DNA from: Cryobacterium sp. PAMC25264
Lineage (GTDB): Bacteria; Actinomycetota; Actinomycetes; Actinomycetales; Microbacteriaceae
Length of the DNA: 64,000 nucleotides
Direction of reading: 5' to 3'
Assembly: GCF_019443325.1 (NCBI RefSeq)
Contig: NZ_CP080383.1
Span: forward strand, 2,666,001-2,730,000
The notes under the pieces are model-generated. The model worked only from the letters and a program-made list of their open reading frames with translations, searched no databases and was not told the DNA's origin. This document shows, piece by piece, positions 47,667-58,219 of the stretch; the first letter of the stretch is position 1; every line of letters begins with the position of its first letter. The translations under genes and the position numbers were made by a program.

Positions 47667-48316
47667 TATGCGGACACCTCTTCCTTCTTGGTCTTGTGCG
47701 CCACGAACGCGTCAAACGCGCCCTTGGTGAAGACGATGTCGTCAGAGACGAGAACGTCATAGGCATTCAGCTGGTCCCAGGACAGCACGTGCACCGTCGG
47801 GAGGTTGCGGATGCTGCGGAGAGTCAGCTCGTCGGTGCGCTCGAGAACGACCAGCACGTGCTTGCTGCTGGCGATCTGGGTGAGCAGCGTGATGGCGCCC
47901 TTGGTGCTGGGCGTCTCGGCCGAGAACAGCGCGGTCACCACGTGCAGACGGTCGCCACGGGCGCGGTCAGAGAGTGAACCCTTGAGCGCGGCGGCAATCA
48001 TCTTCTTCGGGGTGCGCTGGTCGTAGCTGCGCGGGGTCGGTCCGTGGACGATGCCACCACCGGTCATCTGAGGGGCGCGGATCGAGCCCTGACGAGCGCG
48101 ACCGGTTCCCTTCTGCTTGAACGGCTTGCGGCCGGCGCCGGAAACTTCGCCGCGGCCCTTGACCTTGTGCGTACCCTGACGAGCGGCAGCGAGCTGCGCG
48201 ACAACGACCTGGTGGATCAGCGGGATGTTGGTCTGGACGTCGAAGATTTCGGCGGGCAGCTCAACGGAGCCGGCCTTCTTGCCGTTGGCGTCGATGAGGT
48301 CGAGTGCGGTAGCCAT
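47666..48316 (-). CDS. rplD: 50S ribosomal protein L4
   Basis: L4 contributes to the exit tunnel wall. The 216 residues contain [49 protein letters not shown], the tunnel loop, at about 34-82, then [12 protein letters not shown]. Normal length. Five bases after rplC. Confidence 0.98.
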   Translation of the reverse strand: MATALDLIDANGKKAGSVELPAEIFDVQTNIPLIHQVVVAQLAAARQGTHKVKGRGEVSGAGRKPFKQKGTGRARQGSIRAPQMTGGGIVHGPTPRSYDQRTPKKMIAAALKGSLSDRARGDRLHVVTALFSAETPSTKGAITLLTQIASSKHVLVVLERTDELTLRSIRNLPTVHVLSWDQLNAYDVLVSDDIVFTKGAFDAFVAHKTKKEEVSA

Positions 48317-48321
48317 AAGAA

Positions 48322-48981
48322 CTACGCTCCCTTCACTGCGGTGCGGACGAATACGAGGCGGCCCTTGGCGCCGGGAACGGCACCCTTGACCAGGATCAGG
48401 CCCTTGTCAGCGTCAATCGCGTGAACCTTCAGGTTCAGCACGGTCACGCGCTCGCCACCCATACGACCGGCCATGCGCATGCCCTTGAAGACACGGCTGG
48501 GGGTCGAGGAGGCGCCGATGGAACCGGGCTTGCGGTGGTTGCGGTGCGAACCGTGCGAAGCGGAAACACCCTTGAAGTTGTGACGCTTCATAACACCGGC
48601 GAAGCCCTTGCCCTTGGAGGTGCCCATGACGTCGACCTTGGTGCCGGCAACGAACACACCGTCAACGGTGAGCTCCTGGCCCAGGGTGTAGTCAGCGGCA
48701 TCCGCGGTGCGGAGCTCGGTAACGTGACGGCGCGGCGTGACGCCGGCCTTCTCGAAGTGTCCTGCGGACGGCTTGTTCACCTTGCGGGGGTCGATGGCGC
48801 CAGAGGCAATCTGAACGCCGGCGTAGCCGTCGATGTCCTTCGTGCGGATCTGGGTGACGACGTTCGGCGCGATCTCGATGACGGTAACGGGAACAAGCTT
48901 GTTGTTCTCGTCCCACACCTGAGTCATGCCGAGCTTCTTGCCGAGGAGGCCCTTGGTGGTCTTGGTATCTGCGTACGACAT
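48322..48981 (-). CDS. rplC: 50S ribosomal protein L3
   Basis: L3 is an early 23S binder close to the peptidyl transferase centre. The 219 residues contain [24 protein letters not shown] at the start and the loop [49 protein letters not shown] in the second half. Normal length. Eight bases after rpsJ. Confidence 0.98.
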   Translation of the reverse strand: MSYADTKTTKGLLGKKLGMTQVWDENNKLVPVTVIEIAPNVVTQIRTKDIDGYAGVQIASGAIDPRKVNKPSAGHFEKAGVTPRRHVTELRTADAADYTLGQELTVDGVFVAGTKVDVMGTSKGKGFAGVMKRHNFKGVSASHGSHRNHRKPGSIGASSTPSRVFKGMRMAGRMGGERVTVLNLKVHAIDADKGLILVKGAVPGAKGRLVFVRTAVKGA

Positions 48982-48989
48982 CGCGGGCC

Positions 48990-49298
48990 CTAGAGCTTGA
49001 TCTCGATGTTGACGTCGGCCGGGAGGTCGAGACGCATAAGCGAGTCGACGGCCTTCGGCGTCGGGTCAATGATGTCGATCAGACGCTTGTGGGTGCGCAT
49101 TTCAAAGTGCTCCCGGCTGTCCTTGTACTTGTGAGGGGAACGGATGACACACACCACGTTCTTCTCGGTCGGAAGCGGCACGGGGCCGACGACGGTCGCG
49201 CCCGCACGGGTCACGGTGTCGACGATCTTGCGCGCCGAGATGTCAATGACCTCGTGGTCATACGACTTAAGTCGAATGCGGATCTTCTGTCCCGCCAT
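48990..49298 (-). CDS. rpsJ: 30S ribosomal protein S10
   Basis: S10 lies in the 30S head and also acts in antitermination as NusE. The 102 residues have [23 protein letters not shown] and [39 protein letters not shown]. First gene of the S10 cluster; the promoter should lie in the gene-free stretch upstream, where no L4-type leader could be recognised. Confidence 0.98.
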   Translation of the reverse strand: MAGQKIRIRLKSYDHEVIDISARKIVDTVTRAGATVVGPVPLPTEKNVVCVIRSPHKYKDSREHFEMRTHKRLIDIIDPTPKAVDSLMRLDLPADVNIEIKL

Positions 49299-49947
49299 GT
49301 CGAACTCTCTTTCTTGTCAAGGCTTCTTACATCCCGAGGGCTGCATTGGACGCCGTAGTAGCACTGCTGCTATCGCACCACTGTTCATCTGTCAATTTCG
49401 ATCCAGCCGGGGATCCGACTCTCTCGACCCAACTTCCCAGGCCAGGCCTGGCGGATGACATGGTTTTACCCACGCATCCTTGAAGTTGATTTAAGCTTCG
49501 TTCTGCTACCCGCGGCCTAACTCCGACCCTCAAGGGGCGAGCTATGCACTGCCTGGTAGTGATTCCGGTCTCGCGAGCAGCGCGATCCGAAAGTGTTGAA
49601 CTAGAAGAGTCTGCCACAGGAATAGGTCATTGTGCAACCCGGGCGTGTCGCGTTGGGCGTGTCGCGCGATCCCCGTAGTTCCGCGGAACTCAGCCCGCTG
49701 GTCGAGCTAGTCGAGACCCGCGAATCGAACCCGTCAAGACCTCTCCGTCGAGCCCGTTGAGACCCGGTTCCGACCGCGCCACTCGAGCCCGTCCCGAGCC
49801 CACCGAAACCCCGCCTGTCGAGCCAGTGGAGACCCCGGCACGCCCGCCTGCCGACCCCTCCGAGGCTCCCCGCGACGCGCTGGGCACCCAGCCCCACTCA
49901 TGCCGTGCCGGACCTCGAATCAGGCGTGCGAGTCATCAGAGCGCTCG
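49299..49947. other. Gene-free region upstream of the S10 operon
   Basis: About 650 bases without a credible gene. The part nearest rpsJ (49299-49620) is less GC-rich and should hold the promoter and leader of the ribosomal operon. The part at 49680-49890 is a degenerate array of GTCGAGCCxGTxGAGACC units, related to the array at 19095. Minus-strand frames across it (for example 49601-49897) are repeat by-products. Confidence 0.6.
49690..49835. repeat. Degenerate GTCGAG...GAGACC repeat cluster
   Basis: At least four related units: GGTCGAGCTAGTCGAGACC near 49691, CGTCGAGCCCGTTGAGACC near 49756, and CTGTCGAGCCAGTGGAGACC near 49815, with weaker ones between. They match the arms at 19095-19500, 28114 and 39702. 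Confidence 0.65.
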
Positions 49948-52125
49948 TTACTCTGGTCCGACAAGGTAGGGCTTCAGGAGTGGTCCAAGTTCGCGAGAAC
50001 CACGCTCGGTCAAATGCATTCCATCCGCGAGTACGGATGTCGTTCCGATATATGGCGGACAGAGACCGGCGTCCGAACAGAACCAACCCAGTGTCTTCGG
50101 ATAGATGACATTCATGGCGTTGACCGCATCGACTCCCGCGCGCTGGGCATTCGCGACCCCAACAAAGTCTGTGGTAACTCCCGCGACGCAGTCCTGTGGT
50201 GTGGTCAGCCGGGTTGCACACGACTGAGGTGACCGCGCAAGCGGTGGTGGATCCAGCACCACGACTCTCGCCGCAGAAGCCGACAAGGCCTTGACCATGT
50301 CCTGAGTTCCCACTTGCCACTCTGCGTAGCCGGCCGGGCCTCGAAGGCCACTAGCGAGGCGCTCGATGGACAAAGTCGAGCTTGCTGTCACGACGAGGTC
50401 CGGGTCGATTCCTGCGATCCTCGCTACGGCCCATTTCCGGTACTGGTCGCAGACAGGATAGGGGGCACCACCGCCCAATACGACACTTGTGAACACCGCG
50501 GGACATTGCCCTATTGTGAGCACCTCTATGCGCCAATCCGGCAGGGCCTCTCTCAGTGCCGGCAAGTAGCTAATGCCGATGGAGTCGCCGAACAGCACCG
50601 CCACGTGAGCGCCATTTGGGTTGCCGTAGATGCAATGCTCCGCAAACTCAACGTTCTGCTGATCGGAAATGTCCGCTCCTCCGTGGAGGCAGCCGTCCTT
50701 GATCCACTCGCTCACGAAACCTTTGTCGCCCAAGAGCGAAGGGTCGGGGGTCAGCTCAGGCCAAGCGGTTGAAGTTAGAGCGGCCGAAACGGCCGCAGCG
50801 CGAGTTGATTCGACTGCCGACATCGGCGCCTTCGAACCCAGAATGCCCAAATTCGCTGCGCTAACCGAGGGCGTTGGTCGCGCAATAACCATCGCGGCGG
50901 CGACGAGAGCGACAGCCGTCAATAGCCGTAGGGAGCGCGATAGGGAGACTCTCGTTGGACGCTGGAATTTTCCTGACCGCGCAGACGCGCGCCAAGCACG
51001 CGTTCTCAGCGGCTCCTCAACCCAGTGATACGAAAAGACAGACAGCAAGAGCATCAGGATCCCGCTGAGAGTCAGGAACAGATTGCCACGGTCGGGGAAA
51101 AGCTTTGCTCCCAGGATTATGACTGGGTAATGCCACAAGTACAGGGAATAGGAGATTTTTCCCACGTACATGGATATCGGGTTTGTGAGCGGGTAGACGT
51201 CCCTAACTTCGCGACCCTCCCCTGCAACAAGAATCAGGGCAGCGCCAAGCACCGGGAGAATGGCCCAGGGGGCGGGAAATGAACTCTCCGTATTAATCCG
51301 GAGCGCGGCTATCCCAATTACACCTATACCTACCCAGCTCATCGGCGTTCGCCAAACGGCTGGCACCTTGCTCGTTTGAGTGGCGAGAGCGGCCAAGACT
51401 CCTCCCACCGCCAGTTCCCACACACGCGAGGGCGTGGCAAAGTACGCCGATGTGGGACTTGAAGACGTCTCGTATGAGGACCAGGCGAATGACACAATCG
51501 CGACGACGGCTATACCGATCCCCACCGCCTTCTGTGGGCTCCAGCGCCTCCACCTAGCTACTAGAAGAATGGTCACGAGTAGGGCCGGCCAGACGAAGTA
51601 GAACTGTTCCTCAACAGCAAGTGACCAAAAATGTTGCAGAGCGGAGACAGCGTCGCCAGCATGTAGGTAGTCGGTTCCGACACTTATGAACCGCCAGTTC
51701 GAGACGAATCCAAAGCTCCAACCGGCGTCCTGGAGAAGCTGCCCGAACTGATAGCTCGTGAGAACAAAATAGCCCGCTCCGACCGTGGCACAGATGGCGA
51801 GGAACGCCGCAGGTACCGTGCGCTTTAGCCTGCGCCGGTAGAAGTCTGCGAAAGAGATACGCCCTGTCCTGGCATATTCCCTCAACAGAAGCCCGGTAAT
51901 CAGATACCCACTAATGACGAAGAAGATATCCACCCCGATAAAGCCTCCGACGGGCTTGCCGAGGAGGTGATCTGCGACCACGAGCAAGACTGCAATAGCC
52001 CTCAGCCCTTGGATATCGGCTCGTCGTGCCTCCTTGGTGTGTTTGGGTTCCATCAGCGGGAGGTTGAGCGCACTATGCGCTTCAGCCGGTTCACCTGCCC
52101 TCTGACTAGATCGACGAAATCCCAT
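49948..52125 (-). CDS. Acyltransferase-3 / SGNH-domain surface-glycan O-acyltransferase
   Basis: A 725-residue membrane protein of the OatA layout. The N-terminal half has RADIQGLRAIAVLLVVADH with the catalytic His, GGFIGVDIFFVISGYLITG, HFWSLAVEEQFYFVWP and about ten membrane helices. The C-terminal half is an exported SGNH domain with VLFGDSIGISYLPALRE and the catalytic DGMHLTERG. It probably moves acyl groups to a cell-surface polysaccharide. The ATG at 52125 has AAGGA before it; ATG 52053 is an alternative that loses 24 residues. Codon use is clearly less GC-biased than in the ribosomal genes, suggesting transfer. It is next to a sugar transferase gene. Confidence 0.88.
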   Translation of the reverse strand: MGFRRSSQRAGEPAEAHSALNLPLMEPKHTKEARRADIQGLRAIAVLLVVADHLLGKPVGGFIGVDIFFVISGYLITGLLLREYARTGRISFADFYRRRLKRTVPAAFLAICATVGAGYFVLTSYQFGQLLQDAGWSFGFVSNWRFISVGTDYLHAGDAVSALQHFWSLAVEEQFYFVWPALLVTILLVARWRRWSPQKAVGIGIAVVAIVSFAWSSYETSSSPTSAYFATPSRVWELAVGGVLAALATQTSKVPAVWRTPMSWVGIGVIGIAALRINTESSFPAPWAILPVLGAALILVAGEGREVRDVYPLTNPISMYVGKISYSLYLWHYPVIILGAKLFPDRGNLFLTLSGILMLLLSVFSYHWVEEPLRTRAWRASARSGKFQRPTRVSLSRSLRLLTAVALVAAAMVIARPTPSVSAANLGILGSKAPMSAVESTRAAAVSAALTSTAWPELTPDPSLLGDKGFVSEWIKDGCLHGGADISDQQNVEFAEHCIYGNPNGAHVAVLFGDSIGISYLPALREALPDWRIEVLTIGQCPAVFTSVVLGGGAPYPVCDQYRKWAVARIAGIDPDLVVTASSTLSIERLASGLRGPAGYAEWQVGTQDMVKALSASAARVVVLDPPPLARSPQSCATRLTTPQDCVAGVTTDFVGVANAQRAGVDAVNAMNVIYPKTLGWFCSDAGLCPPYIGTTSVLADGMHLTERGSRELGPLLKPYLVGPE

Positions 52126-52325
52126 ATTCCTTGGCACACCTCTCGGACTCAATCCGGCCGCGCCGGGCAATGCAGTTAGGGATTTCTATTCCTGCCTTCC
52201 ATCGCTAAGCGTCTGCAATGGAGTTCATGGGCCAGTGGAGATCGGAAGAATTGAGGGCCCGTGGGTGATGATTCGATGGTTCCGATATCGCCCCAGGGAT
52301 GGGGCGTCGCGGCCGACCCACGGAC

Positions 52326-53792
52326 TCAAACAGCCCCGTCCGGGGTGACAACCGCACGCACGGTCCTCCAGAGGATCAGAATGTCGGCGGTCAGCGACCA
52401 ATTCTCCACGTAGTAAAGGTCGAGGCGGATGCTGTCTTCCCAGCTGAGGTTGGACCTGCCGCTGACCTGCCACAGCCCGCTCATACCCGGCTTCATGATT
52501 AGCCTGCGGTGCGCGGCGTCGTCATACAGCGCCACTTCGGCGGCGCGCTGCGGACGGGGCCCCACCAGGCTCATCTCGCCGAACAGCACATTGAACAGCT
52601 GCGGCAGTTCGTCGATGGAGTACTTGCGCAGGAACTTGCCGACCGGGGTGATCCGCGGGTCGTTCGTGACCTTGAACAGCGGCTTGTCCGAGGTGCCCTG
52701 AGCGTCGAGCAGGCTTTCCAGCTGGTCGTCGGCGTCCTGCACCATGGACCGGAACTTATACATGCCGAAGGTGGCGCCGTGCCGACCGATGCGGTCCTGG
52801 CGGTAGACGATGTTGCCGGGGCTGGAGCGCTTGACAGCGATGGCCACGGCGATGAGCCCGGGCGAGCTAAGCAGAATGAGCAGCCCCGAGCCAACGATGT
52901 CGAAGGTGCGCTTGGTGACGCGCTTAACGCCCTCGAACTGCGGGTAGCTCACGTGGATGAGCGGCAGACCGGCCACAGGCCTGGAGTGGATGCGCGGGCC
53001 GGCGATGTCAGTAAGCGCAGGCGCCACGATGAGCTCTACGTCGCGGGCTTCGAGTTCCCAGCCCACCCGGCGCATGTCTTCGGGGCTGATCTCGTCGGCA
53101 CCCGTGAGGATGACGGTGTCAGCGTTGGTTTCGTCGACCGCGACCATCAGGTCGCCGTAGTCACCCACGATGGGCACGCCGTGCACTGGGCCCTTGCCAA
53201 CCGTGCCGTCCCGCGTGAGCGCTCCGACGAGCTTGAGCCCGGAGCCGGGGGTACGGGTGATGGTCGCGGCCACGTGCACAGATTTCAACCGCTCGCCGAG
53301 GAGCAGTGCCCGGGACAGATAGAAGCCTCGTGCCTGGCGGGCTCGCAGCCACTGGCGCCAGCGCCAGCGAGTGGCGATGAGCATCAGCATGCCGGCCGGC
53401 AACGCCGTGAGGAAGTAGCCGCGGGCGAAGTCGATTTGGAAAAGGAAAGCAACGATGGCAAACAGGCCGAACAACCGGATGGTCGCATCCGCGACGCGCT
53501 TGTACTCGAGCGTGCCGCTACCAATGACCTTGTGGTCTCGCGTGGCGAAGGCGTCGAGCATAAGCATCCAAGCGAATACGAGAACTACCGAGACCATCGT
53601 GTAACTAGCGCCAACGCTGATCCCGTTCGGCGTTGCCAGAGGAACTGTTTGCAGCCCGAACCAAAGCAACTGCGAGCCGAAAACCGCGACCAGGATCACG
53701 ACCACATCTGTTGTGAACAGCCTCACTGCAAAAGCACGTTGCCACGATCGGCGTCGAAGTACCCCGGCCGTCCGTGTGTCGCCCACTGCCAT
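52326..53792 (-). CDS. Polyprenyl-phosphate glycosyl-1-phosphate transferase (exopolysaccharide initiation)
   Basis: Initiates a surface polysaccharide by loading sugar-1-phosphate on undecaprenyl phosphate. About four N-terminal membrane helices (about 15-130) and a CoA-binding-like soluble domain ([16 protein letters not shown]) precede a fifth helix and the catalytic bacterial sugar transferase domain from about 295: [60 protein letters not shown] and [14 protein letters not shown]. The ATG at 53792 has GGGGGA upstream; 53804 is an alternative. The sugar substrate is not evident. It is the likely first enzyme of the local polysaccharide locus. Confidence 0.93.
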   Translation of the reverse strand: MAVGDTRTAGVLRRRSWQRAFAVRLFTTDVVVILVAVFGSQLLWFGLQTVPLATPNGISVGASYTMVSVVLVFAWMLMLDAFATRDHKVIGSGTLEYKRVADATIRLFGLFAIVAFLFQIDFARGYFLTALPAGMLMLIATRWRWRQWLRARQARGFYLSRALLLGERLKSVHVAATITRTPGSGLKLVGALTRDGTVGKGPVHGVPIVGDYGDLMVAVDETNADTVILTGADEISPEDMRRVGWELEARDVELIVAPALTDIAGPRIHSRPVAGLPLIHVSYPQFEGVKRVTKRTFDIVGSGLLILLSSPGLIAVAIAVKRSSPGNIVYRQDRIGRHGATFGMYKFRSMVQDADDQLESLLDAQGTSDKPLFKVTNDPRITPVGKFLRKYSIDELPQLFNVLFGEMSLVGPRPQRAAEVALYDDAAHRRLIMKPGMSGLWQVSGRSNLSWEDSIRLDLYYVENWSLTADILILWRTVRAVVTPDGAV

Positions 53793-53985
53793 TCGATCCC
53801 CCATCAGCGTGCAAGCCGGCCGCCCTAAACCGCGATTGGCGTGCATAGGTTACTCATCGTTCCACAGATTGCCCGGCACCCAGCGCCTTTTCAGCGATGA
53901 TGTGCGTACCCCAAACGGGGGCGGTCGACGCTGGTAGCTGTGCGCCTAAACAAATCTCACATGCTTGCTCATCTAGGGTGGACCT

Positions 53986-55821
53986 GTGAATCCACGAGTC
54001 TCTCGGCGTATACCAGTACGCTCCGCCCGCGCCAACGCACGCCACGAACGTCGGCAATCCACAACAAGAAAGAGGGTGAGAATCGGCCTCGTCGTGGCCG
54101 GAATCTTGCTTCTCGCCTGTGTGACCTGGCTCGCCACTCGCGTGCTTGTGGTGAAAACGGACCTCGAAGCGTCTCAAGTGTTAGTTGATGAACTCCAGAC
54201 CAAGATAGGAAATGGAGACTTCACATCGGTTTCCTCCACCAGCCAGAAGCTGCAGCAGAAGTCCTCCAGCGCTTCGGCCGGAACTGCAGATCTGACATGG
54301 CGCGCGGCCGAACTGATTCCCTACGTGGGCACCAATCTGTCTGCAGTGCGCGCGGTCGCCGAGAGTATCGATGACCTAGTGCAAGAGGTCGCCGTACCTG
54401 CTGTTGACCTTTCAGGATCCTTTGACATCACCGCGAGGGACCCCGTCACGGGGGGTTTCGACCTAACGCCGTTGGCCGAGGCAAAGACGATAGTCGCGTC
54501 GGCTCAGACCGTTATTTCTCAGTCGCTCGCTCGCGTCAACTCGGTCGATGCGAGTGCAACCGTCGGCCCGGTCAAGGCCGCTGTGGAAAAGCTCTCTGGC
54601 GTTCTGTCTCAGGCAGACTCCGCCCTGACCTCTGCGGCTCCCCTAGTGAACATTGCGGGTGCAGCCCTCGGTGCTGAAGGCGAGCGCAAGTATGTCTTGG
54701 CATTCCAGAACAACGCAGAGTCAACGGCACTTGGTGGCAGTTCTGCTTCCTACACGCTCATGAGTGCGAATGACGGAGCAATCGCCGTGGCCGGACAGGC
54801 CAGCAGCGCCGACTTCGTTGAGGGGGTTGCGGTTGACGTACCAGTGGATCAGAGCGCGATCGACCTGTACAGCGACTACCTACTCACTCACTCGAACACT
54901 TCGACGAGCAGGCCGGATTTTCCAACCGCGGCAAAGATCATCCAGGCATACTGGCTCCGAGACAAGGCCACGGCTGTTGACGGCGTAATTTCAGTGGACC
55001 CACTCGCCTTGGCCCAGATCCTTAAGGCCACGGGCCCCATCACCCTCAGCTCGGGCGATGTGCTGTCTAGCGATAACGCCGTGTCCCTTTTGGTCAATGA
55101 AATCTACTTCAGATACAACAGTTACACCGAGGGCGATGTTGTCGACAGCTTCTTTTCCGAAGCTGCCGCTGCAGTTCTGGACAAGGTCATGAGCGGTTCG
55201 TTCGACATGAAGGCGATGATCGATGCCATCACGTACAGCGTCGATCAAGGAAGCATAATGATGTGGAGTGCCAACCCAGAGGAACAAGCCGCGTTTGACG
55301 GCACTCGAGTCCAAGGCGTCCTTCCCGTTGCGAATGATGACGCGACTGTCGTAGGTGTGTATTACAGGGACACCTCGGCATCGAAGATCGACTATTACTT
55401 GCAGACGGCTACTCAGACCACGAGCGATGTCTGCACTGCGGAGACTCCAACTTTCACAACCACGGTCACACTCCACTCCAATCTCACCGTCGACCAGGCC
55501 AACGACCTGCCTGACTACGTCAAGAGCTTTAATTTTGGTGCCGAAAAGTTTCGTACTCAAATATTCGTGTACGGCCCCGTTGGCGCCACCGTCGCTGACG
55601 CTCGAGTCGATCAGGAGGGCATCGAGACAGTAGTTGATGCTGGCTCCAATGATCTTGGGCGGCCTGTTGCTAAGTTCACAGCCGACTTGGCTCCGGGCGA
55701 GACAACCGCTGTGACTGCGACGTTCACGGGCCAACCCGGACAATATGGAAGCCTTCAAGTGCGCGGCACCCCGATGATCAATTCCACTTCGGTCTCGATC
55801 GAGTCCCCCGGCTGCGGATAG
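53986..55821 (+). CDS. DUF4012-domain membrane-anchored extracellular protein
   Basis: A 611-residue protein with a basic N-terminus, one membrane helix near 31-53 (IGLVVAGILLLACVTWLA) and a long extracytoplasmic region. The middle carries DUF4012 blocks: GAEGERKYVLAFQNNAESTALGGSSASYTLM near 229-260, DYLLTHSNTSTSRPDFPTAAKIIQAYW near 296-322 and VDGVISVDPLALAQILKATGPI near 332-353. Start is GTG at 53986 with AGGGTGG upstream. DUF4012 proteins are often found beside polysaccharide genes in actinobacteria and may take part in glycan assembly or wall attachment; the mechanism is unknown. It is divergent from the sugar transferase gene. Confidence 0.85.
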   Translation: MNPRVSRRIPVRSARANARHERRQSTTRKRVRIGLVVAGILLLACVTWLATRVLVVKTDLEASQVLVDELQTKIGNGDFTSVSSTSQKLQQKSSSASAGTADLTWRAAELIPYVGTNLSAVRAVAESIDDLVQEVAVPAVDLSGSFDITARDPVTGGFDLTPLAEAKTIVASAQTVISQSLARVNSVDASATVGPVKAAVEKLSGVLSQADSALTSAAPLVNIAGAALGAEGERKYVLAFQNNAESTALGGSSASYTLMSANDGAIAVAGQASSADFVEGVAVDVPVDQSAIDLYSDYLLTHSNTSTSRPDFPTAAKIIQAYWLRDKATAVDGVISVDPLALAQILKATGPITLSSGDVLSSDNAVSLLVNEIYFRYNSYTEGDVVDSFFSEAAAAVLDKVMSGSFDMKAMIDAITYSVDQGSIMMWSANPEEQAAFDGTRVQGVLPVANDDATVVGVYYRDTSASKIDYYLQTATQTTSDVCTAETPTFTTTVTLHSNLTVDQANDLPDYVKSFNFGAEKFRTQIFVYGPVGATVADARVDQEGIETVVDAGSNDLGRPVAKFTADLAPGETTAVTATFTGQPGQYGSLQVRGTPMINSTSVSIESPGCG

Positions 55822-55972
55822 CTCTACCCCCCTGGAGTGGCGCCATTTCGGCGCTCCTACTTGCGGCCGGCATGGCGGCTGGACCAGGTCTAACTAGGCG
55901 TTATGAAATTGCCTCAGGATCAGGTGATTCGGTATGGCGGAGGGCTAGGCGTGCACCCTCTATGGTTGTACC

Positions 55973-56614
55973 GTGTCACGTCCACGAGTCTCTGTCGCAG
56001 TCCTCGCCCTTATCTTGCTGAGCGGGTGCACAAGCGTCCCTCCGACCGAACCACCGTCTCCCGCTCCGCCGCTCCCGATTTCTCTCGCGGTGGTCGGCGA
56101 TTCTGTCACTGCCGTGATGAGTCCAGACTTTGGCGCCGGCGACATCGACCCCGGTTCCTGGGTAATGCAGGTACTCGGAAAGGATTATTCTTTCGCTGGA
56201 GGATGGGCCGTCCCGGGCTCACACACTGCCGCGATGCTCGCACACGTTGTTCCTGTGGACGCTGACGTGCTACTAATCTTCGCCGGGACCAACGATGTCT
56301 TCTTCGGAGACGACATCGCGACGACGGAGGCAAACCTAGTTGGCATCGCTGACACCGTCGATGCGCGTCGCGTGGTCATTTCGGCCATCACTCCGCTCGA
56401 TCCAAAGCCCGGACTCGCGGAGCGGTACAACGAGACGATCCAAGTATTCGCCGAGACTCAGGGCTGGGACTGGATCGATCCCACGGAAGATATACGAAAT
56501 GGTGAGACCTACGTGGTGGGACTTACCGACGACGGACTGCGCCCGAATACTGAAGGCGAAGCGCTCATGGGACAGACAATGAAACTCAAGCTGGATGAGC
56601 TCCTCCGTGATTGA
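55973..56614 (+). CDS. SGNH/GDSL-like lipoprotein lacking the usual catalytic His
   Basis: A 213-residue exported lipoprotein: signal peptide with lipobox LLSGC (Cys19), a Pro-rich spacer (20-35) and an SGNH-hydrolase fold. Block I is VGDSVTAVMS with Ser44, and the GTND block is at 105-108. The last block, normally DxxH, reads DDGLRPNTEG at 186-195, with Arg190 where the catalytic His should be. Start is GTG at 55973. It may be an inactive binding protein or use another base. It follows the DUF4012 gene by 150 bases, with a weak hairpin between (55836-55858), and is next to an IS3 element. Third SGNH-type protein in this window. Confidence 0.8.
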   Translation: MSRPRVSVAVLALILLSGCTSVPPTEPPSPAPPLPISLAVVGDSVTAVMSPDFGAGDIDPGSWVMQVLGKDYSFAGGWAVPGSHTAAMLAHVVPVDADVLLIFAGTNDVFFGDDIATTEANLVGIADTVDARRVVISAITPLDPKPGLAERYNETIQVFAETQGWDWIDPTEDIRNGETYVVGLTDDGLRPNTEGEALMGQTMKLKLDELLRD

Positions 56615-56783
56615 GATGACCCGGGCGCGGACGATGGCGCGCAGAGCGTGGGGGAACCCTACGTGTCAGGGTTGGGTGAGGCCAGTAGCTCAGAGCAAGT
56701 CCGCCGTTTGATGTAGGGCGAGAACCAGGAAGTCCCCGATCATGTCCAGCCCATCGTTGATCGTCGTGCGCGACGATAGTTCC

Positions 56784-57182
56784 ATGAGTAACCGAAGTCC
56801 CGGCCCAAGGTCCGGCGGTCCCACGCCCCGCCGGTCCTACACGCCCGCGCAGAAGCTTGAGCATCTAGCCGCCTATGACGATGCCATCACCCGTAACGAG
56901 GGCGGCGCGTATTTGCGCGAGCAGGGCATCTATTCCTCGCAGATCACGGAGTGGCGAAAGCTCCGCGACGCGGGCGTTCTTGAGGGTAAACAGCCGGGCG
57001 AGAAGATCGGCCGGTTGAGCGCGGAGCAAGCCGAGATCGCGAAGTTGCGCCGGCAACTGTCGCAGGCTGAGCAGCGGTTGGCGACCACGGAAGTAGCGCT
57101 GACGATCATGGGAAAAGCACACGAGCTCTTGGAGCAGTTGTCCAAGAGCTCGCGGGACGAACCCCCGCACACGAAATCCTGA
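56784..57182 (+). CDS. IS3-family transposase OrfA
   Basis: A 132-residue DNA-binding subunit. A basic N-terminus leads to a helix-turn-helix (PRRSYTPAQKLEHLAAYDDAITR ... YLREQGIYSSQITEWRKLR, about 18-70) and a coiled-coil leucine-rich part (AEIAKLRRQLSQAEQRLATTEVAL). The stop overlaps the start of orfB by one base (TGATG), so coupling rather than the classic minus-one frameshift is expected. Start ATG at 56784. Confidence 0.88.
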   Translation: MSNRSPGPRSGGPTPRRSYTPAQKLEHLAAYDDAITRNEGGAYLREQGIYSSQITEWRKLRDAGVLEGKQPGEKIGRLSAEQAEIAKLRRQLSQAEQRLATTEVALTIMGKAHELLEQLSKSSRDEPPHTKS

Positions 57183-58191
57183 TGGCCGCCTACCGCGACC
57201 TCACCGCCGCAAACGTCCCGACCCGCACCGCGGCCCGGCTGGCCGGAGTATCTCGGGCCACCGCAACGCGAACACCGGTCCAAACCCCGACACGGCGGGT
57301 CTCGGCGGTGCCAGTGAACAAGCTCAGCGAGGCCGAGCGAGCCCAGATCCTGACGTTGGTTCTATCGCCCGAGCTGGTGGATCTGGCGCCGATCCAGATC
57401 TATGCCCGCCTGCTGGATCAGGGCGTGTATCTGGCGTCGATCTCCACGATTTACCGGGTGTTGGCGACGAACAAGCTCGTCAAGGAACGCCGCCGTCTGG
57501 CCCGCCACCCTGCCCGGGCGATCCGGAACTGGTCGCGACCGGGCCCGGCCAGGTCTACTCGTGGGACATCACCAAGCTCGCCGGGCCCGTCAAAGGCCGC
57601 TACTTCGACTGCTACGTGATGATCGATATCTACTCCCGCTACATCGTCGGCGCCTACGTTCACGCCTCAGAATCCGGCGAGCTCGCAGTGGAGATGATGA
57701 AGGAAACCTTCGGCATCCACGGCGTTCCCCACGTTGTTCACGCCGACCGCGGCACGTCGATGACATCGAAGACCGTGGCCGCGTTGCTCTCGGATTTGGA
57801 GGTCACGAAGTCGCATTCACGGCCCCGGGTGAGCAACGACAACCCGTACTCCGAGGCGTGGTTCAAGACGCTGAAGTTCGCCCCGGTGTTCCCGGAACGC
57901 TTCGGCACTCTCGGCGAAGCACGCCTCTTCATGAACCGATTCGTCGAGGGCTACAACCACACCCACCACCACACCGGCATCGGGTTGAACACGCCCGCCG
58001 ACGTTCACTACGGCCTCGCCGCCGGCCGCGCCATCGAACGCGGCAAGGTCCTCGCCGCCGCCCGAGCACAGAACCCGGAACGCTTCAGCAGCAGTGCCCC
58101 ACCGAAGATCCTCGCCCTACCCGGGCCAGCCTGGATCAACCAACCAGCCGAACCAGCCGTCGTGGAGGCCGAACGGAAACTAGCCGCCTAA
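57182..58191 (+). pseudogene. IS3-family transposase OrfB, frameshifted
   Basis: DDE transposase subunit. The first frame gives an HTH_21-like N-terminal part to LARHPARAI near residue 115, then nonsense to a stop at 57619. The next frame (to 58191) continues with the rve domain: first Asp in DITKLAGPVKGRYFDCYVMIDIYSRYIVG, second Asp in HADRGTSM and Glu in NPYSEAWFKTLK. Restoring one C near 57523 (ATCCCGGAAC for ATCCGGAAC) joins the two frames exactly. As given the element would not move itself; this could be a sequence error, since the same context is broken in glmS. Confidence 0.8.
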
Positions 58192-58219
58192 ACTCACGCT
58201 GGCCTCATTCACCTTGACA

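Larger units (their letters stand above)
56664..58219 (+). mobile_element. IS3-family insertion sequence
   Basis: About 1,556 bases bounded by imperfect inverted repeats: TGTCAGGGTTGGGTGAGGCC at the left (56664-56685) and the inverse of TGTCAAGGTGAATGAGGCC at the right (58199-58219). It carries orfA and orfB in the usual order. No target duplication is visible (flanks ACG and AAT differ), which fits a rearranged or partly deleted insertion site. The right end abuts a gene whose 5' end is missing. Confidence 0.8.

Noticed and set aside
49601..49897. Minus-strand frame of 98 codons upstream of rpsJ
   Set aside because: It consists of the GTCGAG repeat cluster translated in one frame; no ribosome site or homology.
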